From assembly GCA_965656545.1 (NCBI GenBank), contig CBFHKZ010000001.1:248001-312000 (forward strand): a stretch of 64,000 nt of DNA, given 5' to 3'. The position numbers and the translations under genes were made by a program. The notes below the pieces were generated by a model. The model saw only the letters and a program-made list of their open reading frames with translations. It had not been told where the DNA came from and did no database searches. Of this stretch, positions 61,303-64,000 are shown piece by piece; positions within the stretch are counted from its first letter, which is position 1; every line of letters starts with the position of its first letter. This DNA comes from UBA7446 sp965656545 (lineage in GTDB: Bacteria > Bacteroidota > Bacteroidia > Flavobacteriales > Flavobacteriaceae).

Positions 61303-62820
61303 CTAAAGTAATGATTTTGCCGTCATGGCTGCTGGTTGTGCTATCCCCATAAGGTCTAAAACGGTGGGGGCAATATTGCAAAGCGCTCCTTTGTTAATGT
61401 TTTTTGCATCTCCATCAACCAGAAAGACGGGCACGAGATTGGTGGTATGTGCGGTATTGGGACTGCCATCGGGATTGATCATGGTATCACAATTTCCGTG
61501 GTCTGCGATGATGATAACGGAATAACCGCCTTCTTTGGCAGCAGCAACCACATCAGCGGTGCAGCCATCAACGGTCTCACAAGCCTTAATGGCAGCAGCC
61601 ATATCTCCTGTGTGACCTACCATATCGGGGTTGGCAAAGTTTAAGCACACAAAATCTGCAGCTTGCGCTTTTAGTTTGGGAACTATGGCGTCACGAATAT
61701 CAAAAGCGCTCATTTCGGGTTGGAGGTCATAGGTCGCTACTTTTGGCGAAGGGCATAGGATGCGTTCTTCTCCTTCAAAAGGCTCTTCGCGCCCACCATT
61801 AAAGAAGAATGTAACGTGCGGATACTTTTCTGTTTCTGCAATGCGAATTTGTTTTTTGCCAGCAGCGGCCAATACTTCACCTAGCGTTTCTTGAATGTTT
61901 TCTTTGTCATACACTACTTTGACGCCCTTAAACGATTCGTCATAATTGGTGAGGGTAACATAGTATAGCGATAGCGGTTCCATGTTTTGTTCTGGAAACG
62001 CCATTTGGTTTAAGGCTTGTGTGAGTTGTCGCCCGCGGTCGGTTCTAAAATTAAAGAAGATGACCACGTCGTCTGCCTTAATGCGCCCAGCCGCTAGGTT
62101 TCCATTTTCAGGAAGAACTATGGGCTCAATGAACTCGTCTGTGGTGCCAGCGGCGTAGTTGGCCTGCATGGTTTGCGCAAGGTTTTCGGTTTGAGTTCCT
62201 GTTCCGTGTACCAAGAGGTCATATGCTTTTTTAACCCGTTCCCAACGTTGATCTCTGTCCATGGCAAAATAACGTCCTATCACACTAGCCAGGTGGGCAT
62301 TGGTGGAGGCACAGATTTCCTGCACGCGTGCTAAAAACCCAGCACCAGATTTTGGGTCTACATCACGGCCATCGGTAAAGGCATGCACATAGCTTTTGGG
62401 TACGTCGGCTGCTTGTGCGGCTTTCAACAGCCCTTCAAGGTGATTGATGTGTGCGTGTACACCACCATCAGAAACCAGTCCTAAGAAATGTACCGCCTTG
62501 TTGTTTGTTTTGGCATACGCAAAGGCGTCTTTGAGTACGGCCTCGTCTTTTAGGGTATTTTGCTCCACCGCCATATTGATTTTAGCCAAATCTTGATAGA
62601 CCACCCGACCCGCACCAAGGTTCACGTGTCCTACTTCGCTATTGCCCATTTGTCCTTCGGGAAGGCCAACGTGCATGCCATCTGTGTGGAGTACATTATG
62701 GACGGCATTTTGGGAAAGGCTGTCAACAAAAGGGGTATTGGCTTGGGCTACTGCCGAAACCTTTGGGTCTGGAGAGATGCCCCAACCATCTAAAATCATT
62801 AAAAGTACGCGCTTGCTCAT
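61303..62820 (-). CDS. gpmI: 2,3-bisphosphoglycerate-independent phosphoglycerate mutase
   Basis: A 505-residue alkaline-phosphatase-superfamily enzyme of glycolysis. LLMILDGWG holds the first metal aspartate, and Ser61 in GNSEVGHVN is the phosphorylated nucleophile. TDGRDVDPKSG, VSDGGVHAHINH and ADHGNCD with the remaining metal ligands follow. The length is normal. TATCTTTG on the coding strand (complement of 62838-62845) lies 18 bases upstream as a possible promoter box. Confidence 0.97.
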   Translation of the reverse strand: MSKRVLLMILDGWGISPDPKVSAVAQANTPFVDSLSQNAVHNVLHTDGMHVGLPEGQMGNSEVGHVNLGAGRVVYQDLAKINMAVEQNTLKDEAVLKDAFAYAKTNNKAVHFLGLVSDGGVHAHINHLEGLLKAAQAADVPKSYVHAFTDGRDVDPKSGAGFLARVQEICASTNAHLASVIGRYFAMDRDQRWERVKKAYDLLVHGTGTQTENLAQTMQANYAAGTTDEFIEPIVLPENGNLAAGRIKADDVVIFFNFRTDRGRQLTQALNQMAFPEQNMEPLSLYYVTLTNYDESFKGVKVVYDKENIQETLGEVLAAAGKKQIRIAETEKYPHVTFFFNGGREEPFEGEERILCPSPKVATYDLQPEMSAFDIRDAIVPKLKAQAADFVCLNFANPDMVGHTGDMAAAIKACETVDGCTADVVAAAKEGGYSVIIIADHGNCDTMINPDGSPNTAHTTNLVPVFLVDGDAKNINKGALCNIAPTVLDLMGIAQPAAMTAKSLL

Positions 62821-62837
62821 AGGTCTACGTTATGTTG

Positions 62838-62845
62838 CAAAGATA
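62838..62845 (-). promoter_or_regulatory. Possible gpmI promoter box TATCTTTG
   Basis: A TAnnTTTG match on the minus strand, 18 bases before the gpmI ATG. The -33 position holds TTCG (complement of CGAA at 62865-62868), close to TTTG with a 19-base spacer. Confidence 0.45.
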
Positions 62846-62890
62846 CTGTAAAGGGGAATGTTTGCGAAGGGATTTTTTAGATTCAATTTT

Positions 62891-62914
62891 TTTGTTTAGT
62901 TTTAGCTAAACAAA
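62891..62914. repeat. Inverted repeat between gpmI and the thioredoxin gene
   Basis: TTTGTTTAG (62891-62899) and CTAAACAAA (62906-62914) are perfect inverted 9-mers with a 6-base spacer. It lies in the divergent gap, so it is more likely an operator than a terminator. The binding protein is unknown. Confidence 0.5.
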
Positions 62915-62949
62915 CCCTGAATTTGTGATTTTTTATTTTAATATCACAC

Positions 62950-63777
62950 ATGAAACTTTTTAAATATTTGTTGTTAATTCTGGTTTATCTTGTTGCAGGT
63001 TTCTTGTTTGATGGAAATCATGTCTGGATGATTTTAACCACCTTAGGGAGTGCTTTTATCGTATGTTCTTATTTTTTGCTTAAAGTCAATATAAAATCTT
63101 GGCGAAATGAAGTTATAAAGATTTTACTACCATTGTTTGTGCTGTTAGTCATCACGTCTGTTAACTCTAGTTTTTATTATTCATTAACGTATCTAATTTT
63201 CTTGCCAATAATTGGATTGTTGTCATACTGGTTTGTAAAAAAGCAAAGAATAACAAGGGTTATGACTAGTGTACTGGTTATTGTCTTTGCCATTTTTATC
63301 TTTTTACCTAATCAAATGGCACTCTTTAATCAAAGTAAAATAAGTGGAACTATTCCTTATGTTGAACTTGATTTAACTGATGAGAATGGACAAGCTGTTT
63401 CTTTTGATGCAAGCAAAACAGTTGTTTTGGATTTTTGGACTACTAAATGTGGTATCTGTTTTAAGAAATTTCCAGCATATGAAGATGTATTTGAACATTA
63501 TAAGGACGATGTGCGTGTTGAAGTATACGCTGTTAATGTTCCTCTCAAAACAGATGTTTTTTCAGAGACATTGGAGAGGTTTCAAAAATTAAGTTACGAA
63601 TTTCCAACACTTTTTTTGACTAACAGCCATAGTTTAAAAGAGAAATATAATATTGACGGATATCCACATATTTTAATCATTAAAAATCGACAAGTTGAAT
63701 ACAGTGGAGGTATGGAAACGTCACCTTTTATTTTTGTAAATAATCTTTATTCTAAAATAAATAACACCTTAAAATAA
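62950..63777 (+). CDS. Membrane-anchored thioredoxin-domain protein
   Basis: A 275-residue protein with about four or five N-terminal membrane helices (residues 5-125) and a C-terminal TlpA/ResA-like thioredoxin domain. FWTTKCGICFKKFP supplies the CxxC pair Cys167 and Cys170. The cis-proline segment is YNIDGYPHILII. The domain should face the periplasm and act as a thiol reductant or oxidant. The AT-rich codon use differs from the neighbouring gpmI, hinting at a different origin. The partner substrate is unknown. Confidence 0.82.
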   Translation: MKLFKYLLLILVYLVAGFLFDGNHVWMILTTLGSAFIVCSYFLLKVNIKSWRNEVIKILLPLFVLLVITSVNSSFYYSLTYLIFLPIIGLLSYWFVKKQRITRVMTSVLVIVFAIFIFLPNQMALFNQSKISGTIPYVELDLTDENGQAVSFDASKTVVLDFWTTKCGICFKKFPAYEDVFEHYKDDVRVEVYAVNVPLKTDVFSETLERFQKLSYEFPTLFLTNSHSLKEKYNIDGYPHILIIKNRQVEYSGGMETSPFIFVNNLYSKINNTLK

Positions 63778-63812
63778 TTTAAAGGTTTTTTTTTGGTTAA
63801 TCCTAACCTCTG

Positions 63813-63998
63813 CTAGTCTTTTAATCTAAAATAAGCCTCCATATAATTGGCGGTATTCAAATACTCTTTTTGGAGGTTGCGTAAATAAAGCAGGTTAGCT
63901 TTCCGTTTCTCATGCTCTTGGTCAAGTGCGTCTTGCCCTTTTAAATCGGTTAGCGTAATAATGACAAACCACTTCTCCCACCTACTGCTGTAAAAACT
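63813..63998 (-). CDS. C-terminal end of an unidentified minus-strand protein
   Basis: A frame enters from the right edge and ends at a stop on 63813-63815. About 61 residues are visible, beginning SFYSSRWEKWFVIITLTDLK and ending NTANYMEAYFRLKD. The charged, helical content (EHEKRKANLLYLRNLQKEYLN) fits a coiled-coil or helical tail. No family can be named. The N-terminal part is outside the window. Confidence 0.5.
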   Translation of the reverse strand, partial: SFYSSRWEKWFVIITLTDLKGQDALDQEHEKRKANLLYLRNLQKEYLNTANYMEAYFRLKD

Positions 63999-64000
63999 GC

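Noticed and set aside
1..64000. CRISPR array, prophage, restriction or other named defence system
   Set aside because: No regularly spaced direct repeats, cas genes, capsid genes or nuclease modules were seen in any part of the window.

Overview
The window is chromosomal DNA of a member of the Bacteroidota, most likely a marine Flavobacteriaceae. Evidence: the primary sigma factor is the short 287-residue Bacteroidota type; start sites are often preceded by the Bacteroidota promoter box TAnnTTTG; PorT and a DUF5103 plug protein point to type IX secretion; TamL is a lipoprotein; and a complete sodium-pumping NADH dehydrogenase (Nqr) sits with a sodium/sugar symporter. Genus cannot be fixed from sequence alone.

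Layout. (1) 1-13,967: most of the division and cell wall (dcw) cluster on the plus strand in tight or overlapping order: ftsL (3' end), ftsI-type transpeptidase, murE, mraY, murD, ftsW, murG, murC, ftsQ, ftsA, ftsZ, then yqeY. murF, murB and ddl are not in the visible part. (2) 13,968-15,180: a scarred integration locus: a broken 5' half of tRNA-Arg split by a 32-bp GC-rich hairpin, an intact tRNA-Arg(TCG), and remnants of a serine recombinase and an OmpA-domain protein. (3) 15,180-23,540: a visibly AT-richer accessory block with a TetR regulator divergent from a SulP anion transporter plus beta-carbonic anhydrase, then a minus-strand polyamine operon (arginine decarboxylase, ureohydrolase, deoxyhypusine synthase-like enzyme, small acidic protein) and a VOC protein. 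Two copies of a short palindromic repeat bracket the polyamine block, and a weak tRNA-3'-end-like trace lies at its far side.

(4) 23,540-29,802: galactose use by the Leloir pathway: lipoprotein mutarotase, galK, galT, a sodium/sugar symporter, and galE convergent to them. (5) 29,839-43,531: mostly minus-strand core genes: two lipoprotein peptidases, rpe, rpoD, pnp, rpsO, accD, fbaA, tamL, with trmH on plus, then porT and menG/ubiE. (6) 43,613-51,821: trkA-trkH potassium uptake, an aspartate-type aminotransferase, rsmG, pruA, apaG and the T9SS plug protein. (7) 51,992-59,232: nqrABCDEF with a small associated protein and apbE, the flavin transferase that matures NqrB and NqrC. (8) 59,213-64,000: a methyltransferase, map, a thioredoxin-fold protein and gpmI on minus, a membrane-anchored thioredoxin on plus, and the C-terminal end of an unknown minus-strand gene.

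The core regions are ordinary. The most unusual parts are the tRNA-Arg scar with its inserted hairpin, the deoxyhypusine synthase-like polyamine operon, the putative operator/promoter overlap ahead of the SulP-carbonic anhydrase pair, and the small protein between nqrF and apbE with a possibly leaderless promoter.
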